From positions 1 through 64,000 of the forward strand of contig VZRS01000239.1 of NCBI GenBank assembly GCA_013398055.1: a stretch of 64,000 nt of DNA, read 5' to 3'. Within the stretch, counting starts at the first letter, position 1. The number at the start of each line of letters is the position of its first letter. The notes under the pieces are model-generated. The model searched no databases. It was not told the origin of the DNA and saw only the letters and a list, made by a program, of their open reading frames with translations. Below are positions 10,851 through 23,456 of the stretch, one piece after another. The translations under genes and the position numbers were made by a program. The stretch is from Ifrita kowaldi. Taxonomy: Eukaryota; Chordata; Aves; Passeriformes; Cinclosomatidae.

Positions 10851-13800
10851 TTTGTACCATTACTAAATAAAATAAATTTTAAAATAGTGTTTATCTCATA
10901 CTTTTTATTTTCTATTTTCATGTATGTTTCATAATATATGTAATATATTAGTACAGGAGTAAATGTATACGTTTTATAAATAAATAAAAATTCTGGGTAT
11001 CTGTTCAGAAATTTTTAGTTGATGGAGTGAGCAATCAAACCAGTCTGGAGACCACCCCTCTAGCATATGTGTGGTAGCTTTTCTTTCACTCTAAGAAATA
11101 GTTGCAGATATAAGAAAAGTGTCATGAGAAGGAAGCATTCCTAAAAGTCTGATACATCAAAAGACCTGCAATTATGAGTGCTGCTGTTACCTGCATTGTT
11201 TTCTGTATTTCTTGCATGTCCATATTAGAGATCAGAAACATTTCCCAGTAAGTGTCATTCATGCTAATCCCACAAAAACCTTTCATAAATAGTCTCTCCC
11301 AAACAACAGGAGTTTCACTGAAAAATTCCAACAAGCTCTTGCCTGAAGTTCCCTGCTTTATTTTATTTTAAAATATTTATTTACTTAGAAATTATTACAA
11401 CGAATTGCATTACAGAAAAATGATGGGCATTGTGCTGGTGAATATAAATCATGAGGAATACATTTATCATTCTTGTGTACATGTGAGCTCACTCTTGCAC
11501 TCTCAAAGCTTTTCCCAAGAATATGACTGGATAATTTCTAAAATTAATGGTAATTGCTGTGTGAATTACTATGTGAACCATAGTTTGAAGGATCATGTAC
11601 ATACATACACCTGTAGAGGCTTTGTGTTCTCTATCAATAATGTCTAACAAATTCGAATTTTGTGCGTAGAGTGGTTGATGCTGCATTTTACATAATGTTA
11701 ATAAATTCAGAACATGCAGAAATAGCATTAAGTGTCAGCAGCTCTTCTTGTCTGTGGCATGATGAATATATCTATCACTTTACAAGAGTGATGCAAATGC
11801 AGGAATCTTATTTGAGACATGAAGTCTCATGTTTAGAAGGAATACTTTGTTCTGATTTGCCTTTGATGTTACTTGTATACCAGGTTTATGAAATAGACTT
11901 TTGGCAGTACATGCAAATTGGCTTTGAATATGGGCATGAAAAATGCCAGCTCTTGCATGAGCAGAGAATAATGCAATGGACTTTATGTCATTTAAAGAGG
12001 AAGTAAATTTACACCAGCAGGAAAACTCCTTTGTTTATGGACGATATGGACACAGTGTTTTAGTTCAAGAGTGAACTAAAACACTATGTCCATATGAATG
12101 AAATGAATTTCCTGACATCCCCCACTTGCTTCCTGCTGTTCACATTGCGGAGTGGCCTTAGTACACATGAATCGGATTTTAGATTAAATAAAATCTGGAA
12201 GATGAAGTCCACCTGCAAATGAACAGTTGGGCAATGGGACTAGATTAAAGAAAGTGACATACATAAAAAAGCCATGAATATCTGCTCCCTAACACTGACA
12301 GTTTCACTCTACTGATCCTCTATTTGTCTTAAAGACTTGCTAATTTGGACAGTATTTTTGTATCTGCTTTGGAAGGGGATTAGTTTCCAGTGCTGCTGTG
12401 CCAGAATAACTATGATGGTACAGAATCTGTGAAATGGAGCAGCCTTCATTGAGGAAAAAAACCTCAATCATCCTTAAATGTGATTCGGAGGCATCACACA
12501 TTAAAAAGGAAGCTTCTTACCACACATTACAGGTCATGCAGCAAGCCACATAACAGGCCCTTCAGTAGTCTCATCAGCCATATGAGACCTGCTCTTCTGT
12601 CTGCTCTTGTCTTAGTGAAACAATGGCTGAAGACCTCTTCATAAGCTCAGGTCATATTTATAGTAAATGCAGGGAAGCCAGTGGACACTTCATGCTTAAG
12701 TGAACATAGTCTGTTTCTCATTGCTCTGTGGCCAGGTAGTGGTAGTTTTAGCCAATTCTGAAAGTAACCTGATTTCTGACTAGATCGATCCTGCTGAAGT
12801 AGTCTAACAAATAAGATATTTATCAGGGTGTTTTATAGGGTTCCAGTTAATTATATTTTCCCTGTATCATAGAGAACATTAGCTTTCTGAGTGGGTAATT
12901 TTGAAAGTGCTCTTTGTGATAGCACTAGGACAATATAGATTGCTTTTAGTGACTTTGGTTGCTTTGTGTGCTCAATTTAGAAAAGAAAAAGTTCCTTTTA
13001 TAGCCTTATATCTGATTTGTAGCACTTCAGATAGGAGCAGGACCTGCATATAGGACATGCTACTAAATAGTACTCTAGAAATGGTTCCTTTAAGCAGACC
13101 ATTTTTAGAGTCGCTTATAGGTTAAACATTTACTTATAGCAACATACGATCTGACAATAGCATGACTTTTCTCTTGCTGTCTTTAGGACCTTTGGAAGAA
13201 GAAATCACTATTAATTATATTACAGAAAGTGTGTGCATTACATTTGAGGAGATGGGAGTATCAAAGTCCAATGTGGGTTTTGTCTTTCAACTTTTTCTGT
13301 TTCACTGATCATTAAACTTTGTGTGCTTCCAGGGACTGAGAAAAACTATTGCCTATAAATTCTGATTAATTTTTGTTGATAAAATTTTGTCTTTCCCCCG
13401 AAGGGATTTCTTGGTACTGGGTAATGGCTGTCATCTCAAGGGCACATGCAATCCCTACTCTGCTTTAATTTAAAGGCACAGAACATTAAACTGCGGTCCA
13501 GTTGTCCACTTCAAAGTACAAGTAACTTTGCTTGTGGTTAGCTAACCAGTGTGTTAGTGAAATGTAATAGTTAACCACACATGTAACCACATGAGTACAC
13601 CATGTATAAGGAAAATAACCAGTCCACAGGACCTTCGTTCTTCCCTTTGTTAGATGTCGCAAAGAGCCAAGGAAGATGAGATGGCATTCATTCTGTCACT
13701 GTCTCTCTCATTGGTTTTACAGAGTGTCAGAAGAGATTCAGGACCACAAGTGTTTTGGTTTCCAATGCTCTTAATTATTTTTAAATGATAAAATTTCTAT

Positions 13801-15738
13801 TTATTTTTAAAAATAGTAATAAAATTCATCCCCATCAAACACCAGTCATTGATGGAAACTGTTTCTGAACCTGAGTATTTTATGTCACAATCAGTTTTCT
13901 GTAAAGAAATACATAAAATAAAACAAATGAAACTGTATTTCTTTCAGATCTGCTTTATAAAACTACGTGGGCCAAGCTATTGGACTTACAGTAATGGTCA
14001 TGGAGTTTTATGTCACTATCGTAATCACAGTGGTAGAGGCAGGGGCTCTGTCTTACAGGTCATAGTGTTATCTCTGCCCATAGAGTCCTACCTGGAACAA
14101 GTGAACACGTATATCAAGACGTAAGAGTCTGCTACCAGAGCAGATCTAATTTTCTTTTTGCCATGAACCAGGAGAGAAGGAAAGAGAGCAACTGGAGACA
14201 GAGTGTTTATGTTCTTCTGCAAATTCAGTCAAGTGCTTAGGGTTTCAGTGTCTGGGCTGTGGGTCTTTGAATAGGTATTAATAGCAAAAATGATACCGTG
14301 GTAAGCTCCAGAAAATCTGAAGAAATTTGTACTTTAGATCTTTTCTCTCACCCTGTCTTATATCAAAAGAATGCCTATTTTAGCAGCCACTTTTAACTTC
14401 TTCCACTTAAAAAATTCTGGAGTGAAATAGAGAGTTATCCTAGGTACAAAACTCATATTAGCTTCTATTTGAAACTTCCTGCATCTTCTTTTTTCAGGTC
14501 TATTTTTTCCCCATAGTATAAATAGAGCTGTTAATAATGCTTCACACCACTGTCACTGGAAAGGTGTAGTACTTTTTCATTATAAGCCTACTTTCCATGT
14601 TTTATCCAAAGAAACCCTTAGAAATTGCTCTTCCTGCTTCAAAATTTGCATGCAAGGTTGGTGGCCAGGTTTAGCTTTTGACCAAGTTTGATAACATTTA
14701 AGTCAGTCTTCTAATTCAATTTTTAATAAAAAGTGATAGCAAAAGGTGACGTAGTGATGGATGCCTGTACTATGGTGTGTCAGGGCTTCTCAGTTGCCTG
14801 TCTTTCTGCCAGCAATTGGACATGCTGTGATCATAAGTGCCAAGGAGCTAAAACAAAATGACATTTCTATTTCCTAGTGCTGCCAAAACTGAAGTTTGGA
14901 TGCTCAGAAAACATGGATGACCACTGTCTTCCTTAATACCTGATTTATTTCAGTAACTAGCTTCTGATACATTTTAAGGTATTTGAAAATGAAGCAAAAT
15001 GAAGCCCCATGAACTTAGAGAAATGAAAAACAATTCTACTTCCCTACTGCAAGCTTTAAAAAGAAAACATGGTATTGTTTTACAGCAAAAGATGATGATA
15101 TCTTATGATCCAAGAATGAAAAGCACTCAGAGTCTGTCAACTATTACATAAAAACTAGTTTTTTTGGTGTTAACACCATAAAGGAAAAGAGGATGGTGTA
15201 GATAATCTTACGTACCTTCAGATGCTGGGAAACCCTAGATGCACTGCATCAGACAGGTCTCCAACCAGGGCACAACATAGCGTGCCATAGTCTGTCCTAT
15301 CCGTGGAAAGTACATTCCTTTTGGATCATTTGAGATCTTACACATTGTTCTCAAAAGAAAACAATTATATGAATTTCTACTGTCAGAAAAAAGGGTGTTC
15401 ACATGAGACCATCTTGCTGCACTTTTTAAAGGCAAGGTCACACAGGTGATGTAAATGCTGGTGCTGTGTGGGAGCTGCACACGGGCTCTGCTGTGACAGG
15501 GAGGTTACCCTGCAGCCACGGGGTGTGTGCAGCACAACAGCCTGAAGGCCAGGCTCTACGGGCGTGATAGCAGAGCACAGACCTGCACCCACTCAGGTTA
15601 ACTGTTGTTTGGATCAATTATTCTATGAATTACAGTGCTCTTCAGGGCAAGATCGCCTCAGGGATGCACTTGTAACCTCACACACCAAGGGCTCCAAAAG
15701 TCGGGTCGGTAACTCTGTGCTGTTTTTTGTATCTAGGA
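10851..15738. other. AT-rich sequence without recognised genes
   Basis: Contains the 24-bp hairpin at 12044-12095, a stretch of low stop density at 11405-12006 in the plus frames, a possible terminal exon at 13187-13316, and a 14-bp palindrome TGGTGTTAACACCA at 15165-15178. I see no known repeat. Confidence 0.55.
12044..12095. repeat. 24-bp inverted repeat with 4-base loop
   Basis: Left arm 12044-12067 and right arm 12072-12095 are reverse complements at 23 of 24 positions, separated by AGAG. The single mismatch is C at 12053 opposite A at 12086. In an RNA copied as the minus strand it becomes a G-U wobble, so all 24 positions can pair. The arms do not extend into the flanks. No microRNA family is recognised. 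Confidence 0.95.
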
Positions 15739-15835
15739 CATAGAATCATAAAGTCATAGATTCACAGAATGGTTTAGGTTGGAAGGAACCTTAAGACCAT
15801 CTAGTCCCCAACACAGTCAGTTCCTGTTTGGAAGT
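15739..15835 (-). mobile_element. Short CR1 3'-end fragment
   Basis: On the plus strand this reads ATAGAATCATA, then TCACAGAATGGTTTAGG, then TTGGAAGGAACCTTAAGACC, which is the reverse complement of the CR1 3' terminus. Similarity fades after about 15810, so the left boundary is firm and the right one is approximate. Only 3' UTR is present. Confidence 0.9.
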
Positions 15836-18800
15836 GGGTTGTGCTCAGTGTTTCAGCTACGCCAGATCAGTCCTCATGTATGGTATAGGTTCTTGTAATT
15901 GGACTACTTCTTTTTATAGCATTTAGTAATGCCAGGCCAAATGCAACTGTGCCTAGACAAACAAAAAATGACTATCTCCTACAGGTTGGGGTCATCTATG
16001 AGGTGACAGCATGAGAATTACACTGGACCTATCCTTAACAATGTGTGTATTCTTACTCCCAAAAAACCTGCAATAATTTTCCAAGTTTTTGTGTGATGTT
16101 CACAAGTGAAACCTACCATGTATTATGATTCAGAAACTGTTTGAAAAGTCACATGTGACTCTGTGCTCTCTTACCTTTTACATGTCTCCCACTGATGACA
16201 TCTATACTTGCTCTGGAACTTACATCTAGAATTTCTGAAACTGAATCACAGCAGCACACAGAATTGAAAGCTTTTAGGCATTTGTCTATTGCGTATTGCT
16301 GGAGAACTAGCTTTTCTTCAGTGGCTCAATTACTGCTTATTTTACTCCAGAAATTCCTCCAAGAGTTTGTGCAGTATGGTCAACATAAGGACTCAACAAA
16401 TGATCTACTTAGTCATCCTAGGATGGCATTATAGTTATGTATCAAACTCATGGTTCTTGGACTTACAAATACATCCTAGTTTGTCAGTGAAGTGATCTTA
16501 AAACCTGTATTTGGGGGTCACATCCTCATCTGGGCAGAATTAGGACTATCTGGTGGTCTGCAATGTTAAAAACTACCGGGAACAGAACACAGGAGTATGA
16601 AATGCCTGACAGCTTAGGGGAAGAGGAGGTAAAAACTTACACAGGACTGAAGAACAGAGGAATGAGAAGCTGTTCGTAATATCATTAAGGAACTCATGGC
16701 TGGGGTGTGGTCAGCTAGCACAGTTATAGGCATAAAACTTTCTTCAATGGGTGGAGTAGTCCAAGGATACTACAGTTAAACTCATTCACTATAAAATACC
16801 TTGAAAGTTGTAACTTCTGCCAGGTACCAAGGAAAAAGTGCCAAGTGATTTCTTTGTTATATATATCAGTGTGGGGTTTGATTTCCAGTGACTGGCAGTG
16901 GCAATGCACAAATACAGAGGAGGGTACTTACATCTCAGCTATGGCCAATACCAGTCTTTAGGCTCTATTTTCATTTGATCATCTCTGATGCTTGACTGTA
17001 ACAAATCCCAAAGTATTACTTCTAAAGTTTATTCTCTCTTAACAACATTTAAAATTTGAAACTCTTTCCTTATATTTTATTTGTTCACGAGTCTCTAAAG
17101 AACATGGAGTTACAGCCATATGAAGCATGAGAGAAAAGATAAAATATGGCTTCTAATGAAGTTATAAAGAATTTTGCAGTGACTCACATAGTGAGAGCAC
17201 TTCACACTTAAAGGCCTTAAGTCCTCTTCAGTGTTTGAATGTGTTAAATACCTGTTTAGTTATCCTAAGACATTTGTCACACTTGGCAATGCACACCATT
17301 GGTACTTGAATTTCACTCACATTCTCTAATAATTCATTTATGTGAGGTGAAATGTAATGTAGAGGGTTTGATTTTTGTGGGTTGATAGAGAGAGGCTTCA
17401 CTTGAAATTGTTCCTTGGATTAAGAGTGTAAGGCTTGAGATGTATGCAGTTATAGATATTGTCAGGAAAATTGTCTTTCAACAACAAAGAAAGTAAAAGC
17501 ATTTCTAAATCTGGGTGTTAAAGAAGGAAGAAATAGAGACGAAAATCATAATTTGTTTGTAGCTCTCTGCTCTGGCATCACATGAGTCCCTGTGCCATCA
17601 CGGAAATACTGGGAATTTCAGACTGGGGAGGATGGAAACATGATTTGAAACACATTCAGACTCGAAGGTTTGCAAATGGTAGTGCCTCATCTGGAAATTT
17701 GAACTGATCAAAAGCTGATCAAAGAATCCCAGATTAAGAGAGGGTGACAGCCTATTTGGTTATGGAGGAAGAAGAACTCATAGATATATCATATTTCTAG
17801 GTATATTTATTGCTGCATAGAAATTATGAAGGGTATGGTCCTTTCTATTTCTGCTAAGCTCGCAAAATAGCAGCTATGTTGACTGATATAATACACAAAT
17901 CTTCTGCTGGGCAGGTGGTTTTGCTAAATGTAATCCTGAAATGAAACACAGAAACTGTGCAGATGCAACTCAAATTTCTTTTAAAATATGAGTAAATAGT
18001 CATGGAATTAGTTCAATATATTTAGTTAGCTCTAACCATTATTCCTTCCATTGAAGCTTACAAATACTTCAAAACATGAATAGGAAGATAATAATATTGC
18101 TTATGTGGTGAAGTTTTGTTTTGTACATTAACCTAGGAGAAATTTCATTTGTGCTCAATGAATTCAGCTTCGGTGACTGTTAAACAAGCAGAAAATGCAT
18201 AGATTAGTTATAATATCCCAGTTATATCTGTTAATTGAGAAAAATCTGCCAAAAAATATACTATTTTTCAGACAAATTGAATAGTTGCTTGATATCCTTC
18301 TATTGAATTCCAATATGACTGAACTAGTGGCATAAATATATGGAAAGCATGTGAAACAACAGTGTTACATCTTCAAAATGTGGCTCATATTCTGCTTCAG
18401 TGTGAAGCAAATAGTGGTTTTGTAACATTTCTTTAAGGCTTGAGTGATCAAGGGTAAGGTACTGTCAGGAATATACCAGTGGAGCATCTTGTAAGTATGG
18501 ATGTGCAGAGTTCATCCCAGGGAAGCCTGGTTACAGGTGCATAGCTCCCCTTTGGCTGAAAAGGATTTTCGTTGTAGGGTGTACACAGGACAAAGCACAA
18601 ACTCTCAGTAAAGTAAAATAGAGCCTTGCATTTCAGTACACGGAGAAAGGTTAGTTTTGCCAGTCCTCTATCTCCAGAACCTTTGGGCTATACCAGCATT
18701 CTGTCTCTCTCTGGGAGCCTGGGCACTATCAGTGTGACAAGGGCCTTGATGCTGAAATGGATCCATGGTGAAGAACGTGGGTGTGACTTACAAGCACTAA

Positions 18801-19813
18801 GTGACCTATTCCTGAGAAGGTCATTTGTCTTCAACACCTTTGTTCTAGCACCCCACAAGGTCATATGCTATATGATAAAGAAGCTAACACGATGATGGCA
18901 TAGTCTGTCCTGGGTAGGCCATGTTAAACCAAGTCATTTGGAATCTCATAGGAATAATATATTTGCCAGGCTTGGAGACTACATTTCTTCAATCAATTGA
19001 TGGTGATTTTTTTCCCAATTTATCACTTAGAAACAGATGTACTGATATTGACACTCTTGGACTTAATATTTTACTTGTGCATAATTTAAACTGTACTTTT
19101 GCCTCAGGTCCAGTCAAGGTTAATTTGTATTTGTAAATCTTAATGCAACAAACAAAGTGAATCTGTCCATCTATGAAATGCCCATTATGTATTTTCTACT
19201 TAACTCTAGCAACAGAAACACTTAGCTTTCTGGATAGTGCCTTACTCCAAATGGAATGGCTTTGTGATAATATTGCACATCACGGCTGTAGGTTACCTAA
19301 ATAGGCATTATATCCATTACTGTTATTTTACATTGTTCAATACAGCTATTATGTTTCATCAAAAATAGGAAAACATGCATATGATAAGTAGCAAGAAAAC
19401 CAGCAGGTTGATAATTGCTCTATGCTCACTAATGTGAATTACTAAATGGCTCATCTATAATTGTAATTAACACCTCCTGCCTCAGCTTTGCAATTAACTG
19501 ATGTTGCTGCAAATTTTTGTTATATATTTAATCTTTATATTGTTCCTCTGGCCTGCTCCTGTATTAAATTTGTCATTAAACCTAAAACTATACATTGAGC
19601 CTCCATGGCAGCTACTCATTAGTAACATGAGGCCCTTGTACAAAGGCCGGTTGCATCTCCAGGGAATTCACAGTCAACACACTCCATTCTGGTTTAGTAA
19701 ATGTACCTGCTGTGTATCCTTTCACATTTGCTGGAGTTGCTTTAGCTTAATTTGAATTCATGTTGCGTATGAGTTTTCTGTGCTTACAGTCACTTCATGA
19801 ACTTTTCTTCTAG
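15836..19813. other. AT-rich sequence, nothing recognised
   Basis: Unique-looking sequence without a recognisable exon, RNA gene or repeat. CTGATCAAA is repeated directly at about 17704-17723. Open frames are short. Confidence 0.55.
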
Positions 19814-19847
19814 ATGCTGTGTTTTTGGAAAGTCACAAAGAGAGTGG
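19814..19847 (+). other. Exon-like segment with ATG (speculative)
   Basis: This 34-base segment lies between a pyrimidine-rich TTTTCTTCTAG (ending 19813) and the donor-like GTAAGA (19848-19853). It begins with ATG and reads MLCFWKVTKRV plus one leftover base, so it leaves in phase 1, which fits the next segment at 21428. The start context is poor (T at -3, C at +4). Inference only; it may be a cryptic splice pair. Confidence 0.15.
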
Positions 19848-19899
19848 GTAAGAAATTCTGGGGCAAAACCACCTTCCACTAGAAAGGTTTTGAGGGGAG

Positions 19900-20300
19900 A
19901 AGTCCCAACAGCCCTGGTTAGGCTGAGTGAGGTGCAACCTGTCACCATGCCAGCCTGGCTGTTTCCCAGCTGCCCGGCTCAGGAGCTGCCCAGCTCCATG
20001 GCAACACCCAGAGTGGGTGGCCACCAGCTCTCCCTCTGCCTGCTTCCTGCTCCTTAGGCGCAGGGCTCTGGGAGCAGAGGGCTGCCCTGCTCCCACAGCC
20101 TGCCAGCTGCCTGGGAGCCCCCTGCTCCAGAGGGACTGCCAGGTGCCCAGCCTTGGCAGTCGGGCAGCTCTCCTGCTTTGGCAGGCAGGCAGGTGCATTG
20201 GCTCCAGGGCTACCCAGCACTCCTGCTTCTGTGCCCTGCAGGCTTCCCTGACAGATGGACAGACAGAAGGCAGGCTCCATGCGTGGCCACCTCCCTAGGC
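19900..20300. other. GC-rich patch with overlapping open frames
   Basis: GC content rises well above the surroundings. Open frames of 121 and 112 codons (minus) and 123 codons (plus, GTG start) overlap here. I count about four CpG in roughly 370 bases, so it is not a CpG island. Long frames on both strands follow from the scarcity of AT-rich stop codons, and none has a recognisable domain. Confidence 0.6.
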
Positions 20301-21427
20301 AATCTGAGAACCTGGGATCTTGGAGAGAATATTTAGGTTTTAGAAGAAAGTGTACGTGGGCAAATTAACATGTGGAGAGCAGGAAGATGAATTCTCAGGC
20401 TGTTGCTGGAGCTGCTGGCTCTCTGGTGTGCAGGCAGTGTCTCTCTTAGTGAGTTTCTCTGATTCTGGGGCTTGCCCACAGAAACAAAGCAGTGCCCAGA
20501 CTGCACCACCATAGCCTTGCTCACTGCAGCTTTTCTCTCAGTTCCAGTGGAGAGAAGCCCTGTAGCATTTCTGTTACTTCACACTGTGGAAAAAATTACC
20601 CATACTTAAAATTGTGTGTAACATTGGGGGAATTTTTGCTTGCTGTCACGAAAACCCGAGCTCCTTTTTGGCTCAAAATTCTGTTTCCATAAAGCAAACA
20701 AAAGTATGAAAGACTCTTCCTTGGGCTCAATATCATGAAAAATGCCTTCTGGGCACTTTTTCTGTATGGTCTGGTTGTTTTGAATGGAGGAAATAAAGGA
20801 ACATGGATGGAGTTCAATCCAGTTCTTTTCAGCTCAGAGATAAGAGTTTTTGACACTAGGTGGTACTGCAGACAAAGGCCAATATTTGCAAACGTTGACA
20901 GTAAGGAATCGGCAGCTCTGAACCTGGCATCTAATTTGGTGGCCTGATTATTGGCTTCCATATCTTATATATTCCTGAAATAAATATATTGTCTTAGATC
21001 TGGTTTTGGAGTGTTGTGCTTTTAGCTCCTTGCAAAAATTTTTGTCAATCAGGTAATCTTTCAAAAACCTGTGAAATTATTTAATATAGTTTAATGGTAA
21101 ATCTAATACCAGATAACACTTGCCAATTGAAAAAAGCATGTATAATATTTTGAGCCCTCTGTTTTCAATTCTGAAAATATATTTCTCAAGAGCAACAATG
21201 GGAATTTATTGCTCTTTCAGCTTCCCCCTCAACACTTTTCCCTGCATAATATGTTTTATGGCTTTATTTAGAGCTTGGGGATCCATCTGTCAAGGGCATT
21301 TCTGAAGATATTTTCCTTTCATCTAACATCAACTTCCACTCTCCAGTGAATGAGCTTGTTATTCCCTCAAATTTTCACTCCTGTTTCTGAATTTCTGCTT
21401 TTTTTCCCCCTTTCTGTTTCTCTGCAG

Positions 21428-21469
21428 CTGCCTCAGTCACTGCTAGACCAAGACTCTCTACCCCTTCTT
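21428..21469 (+). other. 42-base exon-like segment (speculative)
   Basis: The segment follows a long pyrimidine tract (about 21391-21427, ending TTTCTCTGCAG) and is followed by GTAAGT at 21470-21475. It is open in two frames. With two leading bases donated to a split codon it reads ASVTARPRLSTPS and leaves one base over, compatible with the exon-like segments at 19814 and 22700. The acceptor is one of the best in the window; the donor has a weak exon side (CTT). No protein family is recognised. Confidence 0.2.
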
Positions 21470-22699
21470 GTAAGTGCTGTGCTAGTTTAGAAATTCATAG
21501 TCTTTCATTTGTTACCCAGGACTGTAGACTCCATTAGATGTGATTTTTGCTAACACGTAAAGGAGGATTGAAAGTTCTTTGGGTGGTGAAATACAGTTGA
21601 TGCCAGAAGCAAGGAACTCCAGCCTAAAAAAATCTATAACTAGTTTTTAAACTTCATTTTATTTTTTTCTTTAGTATCCTGGCTTTTAACAAGCCAATTT
21701 TTCACTGTGTTTATTACTGCAGAAGTTAAAATCAATGTGTACTAGCTATCTTTTCACAGGCATCTCAGTCAACTGCCTGCTGGTTCTATGTGATTCAAAT
21801 CACCCTTAAAAATACTTTATGTATAAGACAACACAAGAGTGGTTACAACAATACAACATGGCTGTTTTTTTCCTGAAAAATATGTAAGCTGCACTAAAAC
21901 TACACTATTGCATGTACAGAATCTGTCATCTACAGTAGATGTGATGGTGAGAATATTGATTTTTAAATAAATAAAAGTATTGACAAGCAACTGAAGCACA
22001 CTTTTGTGCACTGTTGGTAAATAAATACAAACAATAAAACTGTTTTGTTCAAATATTTTCAAAAAATAAGAAAAAACGATAAGGATTATGCTGGTTTTTT
22101 TCCCCTCAACCAGTAAGCTTTTCAGATTTAGCTTTGCTTAGTTGTATATACACAAGCATACACACTTATTTAACAGTTACCTTATACTGAAAATGAATGC
22201 AGTTGGATTTTTTAAATTGTCTTTGTATTATATAAATATTTTCAACTGCACATGCAAGAAAAGGATAAATAGAAGTGGACATGACATACTAAAAATATTA
22301 CTTCAGTATAGAATTATGTGCTCCACCATGAATTGTTTATACTAAAGAATGGAAGTCCTCTATAGTATATCTAAATTAGAAAATATTTATTCCTGCTTTT
22401 AAAAGTGAAAGGGAAGTGGGCCTAAGTGAGTTTACACTTCAGACAGTTAGACTGAAGGTTTGAGTTCTTTCCTGTCCAGTTTCTAACCACACGAGGCTGC
22501 AAGATGAGGTATAGCTCGAGCAGGTGAGGCTTGTGTGGTGAATCCTGAGCATGTGTTATAGACCTAAATATCACTGGTCATAGGCTCGAATTACTAATGA
22601 TAAGATTAAGCCTTTAAGGTTCATTTGACTCATCATGTTCAGATTAAACCTAAGCTCACAAATACTTAGCAATAAATGGTAACTTCACAACTTCTCCAG

Positions 22700-22848
22700 G
22701 TTGCTATGCATTGTGTGAAGAGAAGCTCTTGTGGCAGCTGATGGAAGCATTATCCAAAATCAAATGCAATGTCCCTGAAGGAAAGAACAGAGCAGTGACA
22801 GCTGCCACAACCCTTCACAGCCAGCACCATGCTCCAGGAGCTTACAAG
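22700..22848 (+). other. 149-base exon-like open segment (speculative)
   Basis: The segment sits between ACTTCTCCAG (ending 22699) and AAG|GTAGGG (donor at 22849). One frame stays open from a stop at 22651-22653 to TAG at 22867-22869. It reads CYALCEEKLLWQLMEALSKI near the start, where a helix-forming stretch is plausible, and ends HAPGAYK in phase 0. Composition resembles ordinary protein more than most frames here. The polypyrimidine part of the acceptor is modest. No homologue is recognised by eye. Confidence 0.2.
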
Positions 22849-23405
22849 GTAGGGCAGGTGGAACCATAGCTGCACTCCTTGCTCAGGGTGTCCAAGCATT
22901 TCTGCTGGCTTTGAGTGCTCTGGTTTTTGTTTGCTGAGAGCATAGACTATGTTTGTTTTTGTCCAGGTGCTAGGATCTGGGGGACAGAAACAAACCCCAC
23001 ATAACCATGTAGAAAACCCTTGATTACTGAGGTCATCTTGATTGTACCTTGAGTAGGTTTACTGCATAAATGGTTAATGTCTGCTTTTATAGGTATTGCA
23101 CTCACTTTCTCTTTTCCTTTTATTTAAAATGAGATTAAATGTCTCTTAAAATACATGTACTAATAAAAAGTAGTATCTGGAGAAAGCCTCAAGAGAGATA
23201 TTAAAACAATTTAACTTAAGCAGAAGATTATAAATCAAGTCGGTATTGGAGGACAGTAGTCTAATTGCATTTTAATTGCATGACAAAATGCCTATCCCAA
23301 ATTAATCAGAAACTATAGTGCTAAACTCTGCTTTTATAGAGAGAAAACACGTTGCAAACTCATAACATCAGCTGTCTTTTCTTTGTGTGTCCTGTTCTTG
23401 AACAG

Positions 23406-23456
23406 GTTGTGCACAAGGAGGTGGCTGAGGAGTGCCCTGCCAGGACAGGGCTCTAG
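23406..23456 (+). other. Possible terminal coding segment (speculative)
   Basis: The acceptor-like tract CTTTGTGTGTCCTGTTCTTG and then AACAG end at 23405. The following frame reads VVHKEVAEECPARTGL and then TAG at 23454-23456. It is entered in phase 0, which matches the donor at 22848. No strong polyadenylation signal lies close by; ATTAAA occurs at about 24322. Confidence 0.15.
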
